From JAGRKR01 sp041397725 (lineage in GTDB: Bacteria > Pseudomonadota > Alphaproteobacteria > Rhizobiales > Hyphomicrobiaceae): DNA of 64,000 bases. The notes under the pieces are model-generated. The model searched no databases. It saw only the letters and a list, made by a program, of their open reading frames with translations, and was not told where the DNA came from. Location of the stretch: assembly GCA_041397725.1 (NCBI GenBank), contig JAWKVZ010000003.1, positions 372,001 through 436,000 on the forward strand. The letters run 5' to 3'. Position 1 is the stretch's first letter. The number at the start of each line of letters is the position of its first letter. A program made the translations under genes and the position numbers. This document shows, piece by piece, positions 54,913 through 63,402 of this stretch.

Positions 54913-55533
54913 CGAAGGAGATCGCCGAGCCTGGGGCTCGCGGACACCAACGGGACGCTCGTCGCGGCGGTGACGGAGGGCGGGCCGTCGATCCAGGTTC
55001 TGCGCCGCGGCGACGTGATCCTCGAGCTGGATGGTACGCACCCCGATCACGAATGCCAGGGACCTCGCACGGCGCATCGCCGCAATGACGCCTCGCAGCG
55101 AGGCCCGCCTGCTCGTCTTGCGTGACGGTCGGCGACAGCGGCTGGGCGTTTCGCTCAGGACGATGCCGGCGCCTCCGGTGAAGTCCGACAAGGAGCGCTA
55201 CGACGACGCTTTGCGCGTCGCATCTCGGCCCAACCGTTGCCTGGGCTCGAGATCGCCGCCCTGACGGATGAGCTGCGCCGGCGGCATAAACTCCAGCCCG
55301 AGGTCAGGGCGTCGTCGTCACGAGCGTGTCACCACAGGGGCAAGGTCCGGAAAAGCGGCTCGTCGTCGGCCATGTCGTCGTCGAGATCAATGGGGAGAGT
55401 GTTCGCACAATCGAGGACGTGCGCCATCCGGGTTGCCACCGCTTTGGCGGCGGGCGCACGGCCAATGTTGCTGCGCGTTGCTGCGTCAGGACGTGCCGAG
55501 AGGTTCGTCGCCCTGAGACTGGAGGCCCGCTGA
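54863..55533 (+). pseudogene. Frameshifted C-terminal region with two HtrA/DegP-type PDZ domains
   Basis: Pieces in alternating frames match one continuous protein: RIQDVTKEIAE then LADTNGTLVAAVTEGGPS and RRGDVILELDG (first PDZ), ARDLARRIAAMTP and RLLVLRDGRRQRLGVSL, then LPGLEIAALTDELR, SPQGQGPEKRLVVGHVVVEI with NGESVRTIEDVR, and RFVALRLEAR (second PDZ). At least six single-base shifts are needed. It continues directly from the kinase ORF. The conserved residues are intact, so this may be sequence error rather than decay. Confidence 0.7.
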
Positions 55534-55539
55534 GCGGGT

Positions 55540-57458
55540 GGGAGATGCGGGTGACGGCGGCCGTGAGCAGCTCCGATATGGTGCCGGAGCCGGACTCTCG
55601 CGCTCCGCAGCGCATGCACCACCTCGCAACGGCGTGGCCAATTCCTCGGTCGATCAGGATTTCGGGTCCCGCAGAAGCTTCGCGGACGTCGATATCCGGC
55701 GGTGCGTCGATGCCGCTGCCGGCCGCCCTCTTCTGCAGCTCGTTAAGGGAGAAGCCCATGCGCGCGTCGTAGGTCCGGTCGGGTTGGTTCCTGAGGCGTT
55801 GCTCGGCCGCATACCACTGGCTCTTCAACGGGCCATCCTTGCAGGTGGCGAGCTCTGTCGGGTCCCGCGCGCCCCACCGTCGTTCCACGCAGTGGTGTGG
55901 GTCGAACGACAGATCGAAGAGGTGTCTGTGGACGTCCGCGAAGGATAGCTCCTTTTTCGAGCCGTCGCTTCTCGTGTAGGTGATCGTGCAGGCCTTTGCC
56001 TCAGTTTCGTGAACTACCCGGAGGTCCGCGCGCAGGTCGCTGCCCGAGTAGGTCAGGGACCGGCTGTCGGCCTGATCGACGGTGCGAGGAAGCGGGCAAC
56101 CTCGTCACGCAGCTCCTTGAAGGCCGTCTTCAGGCGTGCATCGCGCGATGGCGTCGAGTAGATCTCCCAGTCGCCCTCGGTTCCGTAGATGTTGTTGGGG
56201 AGCCGTTCCGGCTGCGGCCGCAAATGGATCTTGGCCTGAATGGCGAGATCGACGGCATCGACACGGTACTTGAGGTCGCTGCACAGCGTCCGCATCATGG
56301 TCCACGTTTCGTCGAGCGGGTCGTACTTGAAGCCGGCTTTGGCGAGGCGCTTCCTGACTGAACTCGTGGAAGCCGAGGGCTTGCCCGGAGATCATGAACC
56401 GCGCCGACCGCCACGCTTTCCTCGGGTTCTTCTCCGTGCCGTAGAACTGCTCGTCCGACCAGTCAGGAATGTCCTTGTCGGCCGCAAGTGCGACGCGTCC
56501 GCCCTTCAAGGTCCCGTCGGTCCCTTTGACGGCGCCGACGGGTTTCAACGGGCGCCACCGCTTGAAGCCCGCGCCCATGGCCGGAGACGCCCGCGTGAAC
56601 GCCTTGCCATAGACGCTTCGCGTCAGCGAGTTGTCGGGATGACTGTCGATGAAGTGGATGCGTCCCTCGGGCGTGATCTTGTAGACGACGGCGAGATGAC
56701 CGTTGGGATCATAGATGATCGTGCCCGGCCTGATGCTGGCCGGCGTGATCCCGATCGGATAATGATCGGGCAGCAGGCGGCCTTCGGGATGCGGGGTAGC
56801 GATAGTGAGCCGACGAGATGGCATCGGCGATCTCGCGCAATACCCGTCTCGCGTCGGCCGCTCCGCCGACGATGTCGCGTCGCGACACGACCCTGTTGCC
56901 GCGCGCCGTATAGCGGATGTCCCGCGAGGGGCCCAGCGGGCTGACCGCCACAGGAGTATGAGAAGGGCAGGCCGTTCTTCCAGGCGTAATAGGCGCGGAG
57001 AACATAGGGCCAGGTCAGCGCAGTCGGCAGAGAATACGGAGCCCGGTGGATTGCTGACCGCATAGAGCGGATTCGAAACCGGGCTCGACAGGCGCGTGGA
57101 CGGTGCGGCACCCGCTTTCCTTGGCCCGTCCGAATGAACTCCTCGTAGCCCGCTTCGTCACGGGCCGTCCATTCAGTGCGTAGGATCGACACGCTGCGTG
57201 CTTGCTGTCCAGCTTCGAGCGAGGTCCACTGTCCTTCGCCGCCGAGGCAGGTACCTGGCGCTTGCGCGTTCGATCCGGCTGCCGCTTCGTCTTCCTCGGG
57301 GCCCGTTTGGGCGTTGCCTTCGGCTGCTCGAACATCGACCAGGGCCAGCCATCCTGAGCGGCAGCAGGCGTGGTCGACACCGCGAGCGCGATCCTTGCCC
57401 CAATCAGAAGCACTTCATGCCACCCCGGACCCGACGCATTGTCTGCACATGATCTCAT
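55540..57458 (-). pseudogene. Frameshifted gene for a putative secreted NlpC/P60-like hydrolase
   Basis: Reading the minus strand with frame changes gives one protein: signal-like start, WPWSMFEQPKATPKRAPRK, TEWTARDEAGYEEFI, DCAD followed by PYVLRAYYAWKNGLPF, GTIIYDPNGHLAVVYKITPE, GRIHFIDSHPDNSLTRSVYG, GFKYDPLDETW, LPNNIYGTEGDWEIYSTPS, and GFSLNELQKRAAG near the end. The Cys in DCAD, His in GHLAVV and Asp in FIDSHPD could be a papain-like triad, suggesting a cysteine hydrolase. About six frameshifts. Convergent with the kinase gene. Function unproven. Confidence 0.5.
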
Positions 57459-57909
57459 CGTCGACAAATCGAGACCAGTGAACTGTCGCGCTTCGCCAAG
57501 AAGCGGGCAGCGTCGAGCTTGTGGCATGCAGGTCAGTCCGCGAGCGGCATTGTGACCGAGCCGCGGTGCCGGAAAGGAGCTGGTCCACATACAGGGCATG
57601 CTCGTGAACTCCTCGTTCTCGCCAATACAACAGGTCGGCGCAGCTACATACAAGGATGACATCGGCCAGCAGAGTCACAATCGTTCATGACGTGCTATCG
57701 GGTGCAGTACCGACGACAAGAATTAGACCGCCCGCTGGCGCAATCGACACCAGCTGACGTGTCTTGGCCGCAGCAATCATGAGGTGCGGGGACGGTCCGT
57801 CACCCAGGTTTATTCCTCAGGCAGCACCGTCCCATGCCCCCGCTTTCTAAAGCCGCTTTGCAATGACGACGGGATCAATGCCCTGCCGCCACCACTTGCG
57901 CTCGTCCGT
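57459..57909. other. Intergenic region, no gene recognised
   Basis: About 450 bases left of repeat B copy 2. Contains a gacggtccgtc palindrome near 57793, but no gene, tRNA or terminator that I can support. It lies inside the frameshift-rich block. Confidence 0.3.
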
Positions 57910-58088
57910 GGTTGCATGGAGGTCTCAAGAGCGATTCGGCGAGTTATCAGGATCGGTTGGGGCGTTTCCAGACAGTTTGCAGCCGGTTGCATTGCGGTCG
58001 GACGCCTAGTGGAGGGCATCCGCGCGTTCCGTGTCGCGAGCCGATTGCACCGAAGCGGTGCCCTTCTCGCTTCCGTTCGGCGCGAACG
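57910..58088 (+). repeat. Dispersed repeat family B, copy 2
   Basis: Aligns with 51993-52190 across ~180 bases with several small indels. The conserved stem reads gcaccg-aag-cggtgc (58047-58061), same arms as copy 1 but a different loop base. Both copies lie on the plus strand, in non-coding DNA. Copy 2 has no IS fragment at its end. Confidence 0.7.
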
Positions 58089-58263
58089 TACCGATCATGA
58101 TTTGCGGAGTTGACCGGCTGTGGGCAGCGCTACTGAGGATGGCCGAAAGGTGCGAGGCAGGGTTTACCGCTGGCGCGCCGGCCGCTGACATCACTTGGGT
58201 TTCTTTGCACCGGACAGGCGGCGGAATCTGGTAAACCGCCTTGGCCGTGCGGGACGTCCGGAG

Positions 58264-58309
58264 GCTTCGGGAGCAGGGGGTCGGGAGTTCAGATCTCCCA
58301 CTCCGACCA
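58264..58309 (+). other. 3' half of a tRNA-Pro(CGG) gene, candidate integration (att) scar
   Basis: From the anticodon loop onward the sequence reads gcttcgggagcagggggtcg, T arm gggag-ttcagat-ctccc, then actccgacca, which is the 3' part of alphaproteobacterial tRNA-Pro(CGG), with CCA encoded. The loop anticodon cgg is at 58268-58270. Upstream of the loop the sequence does not form the 5' half (no D arm, no matching anticodon stem strand). Loss of homology at the anticodon loop is the usual signature of tyrosine-integrase att sites. The T loop and acceptor have apparent small errors, as elsewhere in this block. Confidence 0.6.
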
Positions 58310-58432
58310 TCGTTTCACAGACTTGACCGCCGTCTTGCGGGTAGAGCGGCAGCCTAGCCCCGCCAAGCCCAGCCTCGACAAGCCTGGCCCAGCTTTGGCT
58401 CGCCGCAACCATGGCAACGCTCGGCCGTCGGG

Positions 58433-59300
58433 TCAGACCAGCAGCTTGCGCAATTGCGCACTCACCATGTCCGATCAGCATCACCGCCAATACGATGATG
58501 ATGATGGTCGACGTCTCCGAATAGTTGAAGCTGCGGATGTTCTCGTAAAGAGACTGGCCGATGCCGCCGGCGCCGACGATGCCGAGCACGGTGGCGGAGC
58601 GCACGTTGGTCTCGAAGCGGTAGAGCGTCAGGGAGCTCCACATCGGCAGCACCTGAGGAATGACGCCGAAGATGACCTCCTGCAGCCGGGTTGCTCCTGT
58701 GGCGCGGATGCCTTCGACAGGGCGTGGGTCGATGGCCTCGACGGCCTCGGAAAAGAGCTTGGCGATGATGCCGGTGTTGTGCACGAACAGGGCCAGCACG
58801 CCGGCGAGCGGGCCGAGGCCGACGGTCACCACGAACAGCAGCGCGAAGACGATCTCATTGATGGCGCAGGACGCATCATCAGCGCCGGCGCGTCAGCTGC
58901 AGTCCATTGCGGACAGATGTTGGTGAGGCGAGGATTGCGGGGAATGCCGAACACGACGGCGAGCGCGGTGCCCCAGACGGCGATCTGCACTGTTTCGAAA
59001 CATCCTGGGCGGCATAGGACTCCCAATGGCGGAAGCTCGGCTTCATGAAATCGGCCGCCAGCGTGGCCATCTTCTACGATCGGTGACAGACCACGATCTG
59101 CGCCATCTCCGTCGGACCCCAGCTCCAGGCGAGCAGTGCGATGATCACTGGCCAGACCAGGAAGGGCCGCAGACGCTCCAGGATCGGTCGCGGGGGGCAC
59201 GGTCACGGCTGCGGGCTCGAGCACGGCTTGGGCGTGGTTGGCGGGATCTCATGTCCGGGCTCCGTGACGGTCGGGCGTCGTCGTGCGCGTCGGTGCTCAT
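58433..59300 (-). pseudogene. phnE: Phosphonate ABC transporter permease PhnE, frameshifted
   Basis: Pieces of one permease in several frames: a start MSTDAHDDARPSR (59300), ETVQIAVWGTALAVVFGIP, VTVGLGPLAGVLALFVHNTG, AVEAIDPRPVEGIRATGATR, and ATVLGIVGAGGIGQSLYENI. The end, reading through a one-base shift, is VSAQLRKLLV with stop at 58433-58435. Conserved EAA-loop and C-terminal motifs of PhnE-type permeases are present. At least four frameshifts. It is the last gene behind phnC and phnD. Confidence 0.75.
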
Positions 59301-59391
59301 GGGCGACGGAGCCGCCTGTCGCACCGAGACGGCGCGGACGGCTTTCGCGCCCGGCGCCGCTGGGTGAGCGGCGTGCCGCCGACGCCGGCTT

Positions 59392-60496
59392 CTACTTCTT
59401 CGTCACGAACGCCACGAGATCGGCCACCTCTTCTTCGCGATCACGTCGGACACTCGCCCGCTTTGGCGATCTCGGCAAAGTCCTTGAAGCGCTTGGTGCG
59501 CTCGCTGGTCCTCGGCGGCCTTGGCAGCGACGGTCAGCTTGGCGATCTCAACCTCGAGCGCCTTCGCCTTCGGCGGCCTTCTCGGCATCCGAGAGCTTCT
59601 TGTCAGCCTTGACGCGCAGGATGTTCTTGTTCGCCTCCAGCTGCTGGATCGGCAGGAGCTGGTCGTCAGGAGGACGGAATGAAGGGCGCCCAGGCCAGGT
59701 CGCCCAGCACCTTCCTGGCCTTGGCGATCTCCGCCGCGGAGCCCACGCGGCCGTAGCTGATGAGGAACGTCATCAGCCTGGACTTGACGGGTCAAGAGGT
59801 CCTTGCGCCAGGCGAGCGGATCCGGGGGGATGAGCGGCGAGGTCCAGATGATGCGGATCTGCTTCGCGTCGGCTTGGTCTTCCTGATGCGCGCGATGCTC
59901 TCGCTGTTGTTCGTGGCGACGTGCACCTGCTTGGTGGCAGCCGCCAGGCCGTTGGCCTCGTGATTGGCGTTGCGCACGGTCTTGAAGCAGGCCTTGGGGT
60001 CGATGCCCTTCGCGGCGAAGATGTAGGACGTGGGCACGAGGAAGCGGACGTTGATTCGGATCGCCGATGCCGAAGTCCAGCTTCTTGTCGCACTTCAGCG
60101 TCTTCGAGCTTCTGGATGGGGCTGTCCTTGGCTGGTTGTCGAAGGTGCGACCAGTAATGGGGTTGCCGTCCTTGTCGACGCTCTGCACGAACACCTCGGC
60201 ACCGGCGCGCTTGACGGCCTCCATGGCCGACTGTTGCCGAACCAGGCGACCTGCACCTTTTGAAGCGCATGGCCTCGATGATGCCGGCGTAGTCGGAGGC
60301 GAAGAACGGCTTGATCTTGAGGCCGGTCTGCTCGCCATCTCGGCCAGGAAAGGCTCCCAGACCTGCTTCCAGGTTGGAGGTCGCCTCGGTCGAGATGATC
60401 ACCTTCAGTCCTGGGCTTGCTCATGGAGCGCAATCCCCACGCCGGTCGCAAGACCGACCGCGAGCACGCGACCTTGGTCAGTGTCTTTCCAAGCAT
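59392..60496 (-). pseudogene. phnD: Phosphonate ABC transporter substrate-binding protein PhnD, frameshifted
   Basis: Starts MLGKTLTK at 60496 with gggga upstream. Matching family segments occur in alternating frames: VIISTEATSNLEAGLGAF, FFASDYAGIIEAMRFK, SAMEAVKRAGAEVFVQSVD, NANHEANGLAAATKQVHVAT, IRIIWTSPLIPPDPLAWRKD, and VADLVAFVTKK at the end (after a base shift). This is the DUF/phosphite-phosphonate-phosphate binding family. The number of frameshifts is at least six. Confidence 0.75.
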
Positions 60497-60584
60497 TTGG
60501 CTACTCCCCTTGCATGCTTGCGCGTTGTCCCTCCGGCCAAGTGTCCGGAATTTGTGCGGACGTGGGTGAGAGCGCGCCGTCGGC

Positions 60585-61501
60585 TCATGCCGTGACGGTG
60601 GCGGCGCTCTGCATCGGTGAAATCCCGCGAGCAGCCGGGCGGCCGGCGCTCGAGGCAGGGCGCGGCCGGTGAGACGTTCTCCAGGCCGGGAATGAAGAGT
60701 TCCTCGCTCTCCGCGCCGTAAGAGCTCGCCGAGGAAAGCCGGTGTCAGCCGCTCGGAAGGCCGTCGTAGACGACCTGGCCGGTGCGCAACGCATCGTGCG
60801 GGCGCAATGCCTGAGCGCGTACTCGACCTGATGCAGCGAAACGAGAATGGTGATGCCGTCGCGCTGATTGAGGTCGGCGAGAGTATCCATGACGCGACGG
60901 GCGGGCTTGGATCGAGCGAGGCGATCGGCTCGTCGGCTATCAGCACCTCGGCACCCTGCACGAGGGCGCGGGCGATGGCGGCGCGCTGCTGCTGTCCGCC
61001 GGAGAGTGCGGAGCCGCGCTTCAAAGGCCTGCTCGGCAATGCCGACGCGCATGAGTGCGGCCATGGCGAGCACCGCTTCTCGTGCGTGCTGAATCGCCCG
61101 AGCGTGCCGCGCCAGACGGGCATCTGTCCGAAGGCGCCCGAGGCAGACGTTGGTCAGAACGGAGAGCCGCGGCACGAGATTGAACTGCTGGAACACGATG
61201 CCGACGCGGGCGCGCAGTGCCTTGGCCTGCGAGGTGAAGGCGGCCGTCGCGCTGCATCGTCTCGCCGAAGATGCGGATTTCGCCGTGGTGAGGCTCGCCG
61301 GACGTCACGCGCCGGCCTGAGGCGTCGATGGGGATCAGTCCGGCCACGGTGCGGATGGCGTCGACTTGCCGGAGCCGGATGCGCCGATCAGCGCGACCAT
61401 CTCACCTTTGTCGATCTTGAGGTTGACGTCCTTGAGGATCGGTTTGCCACGCTCGAACGACGCTTGAACGCATTCACGACCTGGATGGCATGAGCCGACA
61501 T
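60585..61501 (-). pseudogene. phnC: Phosphonate ABC transporter ATP-binding protein PhnC, frameshifted
   Basis: Starts MSAHAIQVVNAFK at 61501. Reconstructed motifs: Walker A GASGSGKST, FQQFNLVPRLSVLTNVCLGR, signature region ALSGGQQQRAAIARALVQGA, Walker B VLIADEPIASLDP, and ITILVSLHQVEYALRHC. These match PhnC-type ATPases. At least five frameshifts interrupt it. It begins 294 bases from the divergent LysR gene. Confidence 0.75.
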
Positions 61502-61795
61502 GACCTGCTCCCATTGTTGGAGCAGGGGCTATCAGCAGGCGATGACAGGCCGATTACGCATCTTCATGACACCTGTGCGACGGTGGAAAACCGCAGCATG
61601 ATCCGGGAGGGCGCTGCAGCGACGCCTGCCTGCCCCGATCGGCATCGCGCTGTCGCCCGCCAGGACTGTTCCGCCGGCTGCGTGCCAAGGGCCAGTGCCG
61701 ACGCAGGCATTGAGAATCTCGATAGGAAGAGTCTTGATCATTACAATAGACTATGAGAGGTCTGAGCACGGCCGGAACTCGATTGCGAGAGTACG
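61502..61795. promoter_or_regulatory. Divergent regulatory region between phnC and the LysR gene
   Basis: 294 bases between two divergent starts. It should hold both promoters and the LysR binding site. A tacaat hexamer lies at 61742 as a possible -10, but no well-spaced -35 and no clear T-N11-A palindrome was found by eye. Confidence 0.35.
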
Positions 61796-62794
61796 ATGAC
61801 TGAGCCCCTGCATGAGCGATGCCGCATCACGGCGGCGCTGAGCGAGATCGAGGCTTTCATCGCCGTCGTCGATTGCGCCAGCTTCTCCATGGCGGCCCGC
61901 CGGCTCGGCCTGTCGCAGCCGACGGTTTCGCAGCGCGTGCAGGCGCTCGAGAGCGCCTATGGCCTCAAGCTGATCGAGCGGCGGAAGGGCATCGCTCTGA
62001 CGCTGACGCGCGCAGGCCGCAGGATCTATGACGGCGCCCGCCAGGTTCTGGCGCGCGCGGTCGATCTGGAGCGGGTGGCACGGGAACTCGGCGAGGCCGA
62101 GCGGGGCGAGATGGTGGTCGGGTTTTCCACGCCGGCCCTCGCCATGCCGGTGATCGCGCGGCTGCTGGCGGCGCATCCACGGATCGGCGTGAGCTTCCGT
62201 ACCGGCAACACCTCCGAGCTTCTGGCGCAACTCGCTGCCTGCGAGATCGATGCCGGCGTCATGACGATGGAGCGGCCCCCGATGGAGCTGCGCTCGGCGC
62301 TGCTCGCTGAGCAACGGCTGCTCGCGTGTGTGCCGGCCCGCCATGCCTGGGTGCGCGGCGAGCCGCCCGGACTGAAGGAGCTCGCGAGATGCCGGCTGAT
62401 CCTGCGGGAGGAAGGCTCGCTTACGCGGGAAATCTTCGAGCGGGCCTGCGGCGATGCCGGCGTGGTTCTGGCGGACGTGATGTGTCTGCCGTCACGCGAA
62501 TCGGTGAAGGAAGCGGTCGCGGCGGGGCTCGGCGTCGGAATCGTGCTGGCCGGCGAGATGGGCGACGACCGGCGACTGGCGTCGGTGCCGATCGAGGGCA
62601 TCAAGGGCGCGGGTGGCGTTTATGCCGTCGCACGGCCCGACACGGCGGGGCTGCCGCTGGTCGAGGCCTTCTTCACCGCGTGCAAGGCCCCGAGCGTTCG
62701 GACCGGGCCGGTCCGTGGCGGCGAGCCGGGCAGCCGATGCACGAGCCGACAGCCGAAGACGAGACGGTCAAGCAAGCAAGGGGTGAGACGATGA
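61796..62794 (+). CDS. LysR family regulator linked to phosphonate genes
   Basis: 332 residues. Winged helix: EAFIAVVDCASFSMAARRLG, SQPTVSQRVQALESAYGLKL; the effector domain follows (VVGFSTPALAMPVIARLLAA). Position between the divergent phnCDE genes and the overlapping phnZ gene (ATGA) suggests it controls uptake and breakdown of a phosphonate; the effector is unproven. The C-terminal ~40 residues after FFTACKAPS are basic and poorly conserved. It is intact, lying just outside the indel-rich block. Confidence 0.9.
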   Translation: MTEPLHERCRITAALSEIEAFIAVVDCASFSMAARRLGLSQPTVSQRVQALESAYGLKLIERRKGIALTLTRAGRRIYDGARQVLARAVDLERVARELGEAERGEMVVGFSTPALAMPVIARLLAAHPRIGVSFRTGNTSELLAQLAACEIDAGVMTMERPPMELRSALLAEQRLLACVPARHAWVRGEPPGLKELARCRLILREEGSLTREIFERACGDAGVVLADVMCLPSRESVKEAVAAGLGVGIVLAGEMGDDRRLASVPIEGIKGAGGVYAVARPDTAGLPLVEAFFTACKAPSVRTGPVRGGEPGSRCTSRQPKTRRSSKQGVRR

Positions 62795-63348
62795 CAGCCG
62801 TGGAGACGATTTCCGGGAAGTTGCGCGAGATGGTCGCCAGCAGGGGCGCCGACCTCTATGGCGGCGAGGCCGTGACGCAGGAACAACACGCCCTGCAGTG
62901 CGCCGAGCTCGCCGAGCGTGAAGGGGCGCCCTCCTCGCTCATCGTCGCGGCCCTCCTGCATGATATCGGACACCTCTTCGAGGATGATTTCGACAAGGCG
63001 CTGGTGAACGACGAGGACCGGTATCACGAGAACCTCGGCGAGAGGTTTCTCAAGGACTGGTTCGGTGCGAACGTCACGGAGCCGGTCCGCCTGCATGTGG
63101 CGGCCAAGCGCTATCTCTGCGCGGTCGAGAGCGACTACCACAATGGGCTGTCGGAGGCGTCGCGGCATTCCCTCAAGCTTCAGGGTGGCCCCATGTCGGC
63201 TGAGGAGGTGGCTGCGTTCGAGCGCCTGCCCCATTGGCAGGAAGCCGTGCGTCTGAGGCGATGGGACGATCTCGGCAAGGATCCGGACATGAAGACCCGA
63301 GACCTCGAGCATTTCCTGGCGCATGTCGCGCGTTGCGTGAAGGGCTGA
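62791..63348 (+). CDS. phnZ: PhnZ-like HD-domain phosphonate oxygenase
   Basis: 185-residue HD-domain di-iron oxygenase. PhnZ oxidatively cleaves the C-P bond of 2-amino-1-hydroxyethylphosphonate. Residues matching the family: Tyr23, Glu26 and His33 in LYGGEAVTQEQHALQCA, LLHDIGH (His57-Asp58, His61), His79 in YHENLG, HVAAKRYL (His102, Lys106), and QGGPM. The TmpB-like trimethylated-substrate relative is an alternative. The ATG overlaps the LysR stop. Its usual partner PhnY is not seen in this window. Confidence 0.85.
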   Translation: MTAVETISGKLREMVASRGADLYGGEAVTQEQHALQCAELAEREGAPSSLIVAALLHDIGHLFEDDFDKALVNDEDRYHENLGERFLKDWFGANVTEPVRLHVAAKRYLCAVESDYHNGLSEASRHSLKLQGGPMSAEEVAAFERLPHWQEAVRLRRWDDLGKDPDMKTRDLEHFLAHVARCVKG

Positions 63349-63402
63349 GCGGGGCGCACGAGTCCGGCGGACGGGCGGCGACGCGATCGCGTCGTCTGCC
63401 GG

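Noticed and set aside
57015..57662. 215-codon minus-strand ORF as a separate gene
   Set aside because: It is one frame of the broken NlpC-like gene; only its middle part fits the protein and the rest is out of frame.
58191..58432. Protein-like extension GVGDLNSRPPAPEA in frame after phnE
   Set aside because: This is the translation of the antisense strand of a tRNA-Pro 3' half, a known annotation artefact, not a protein.
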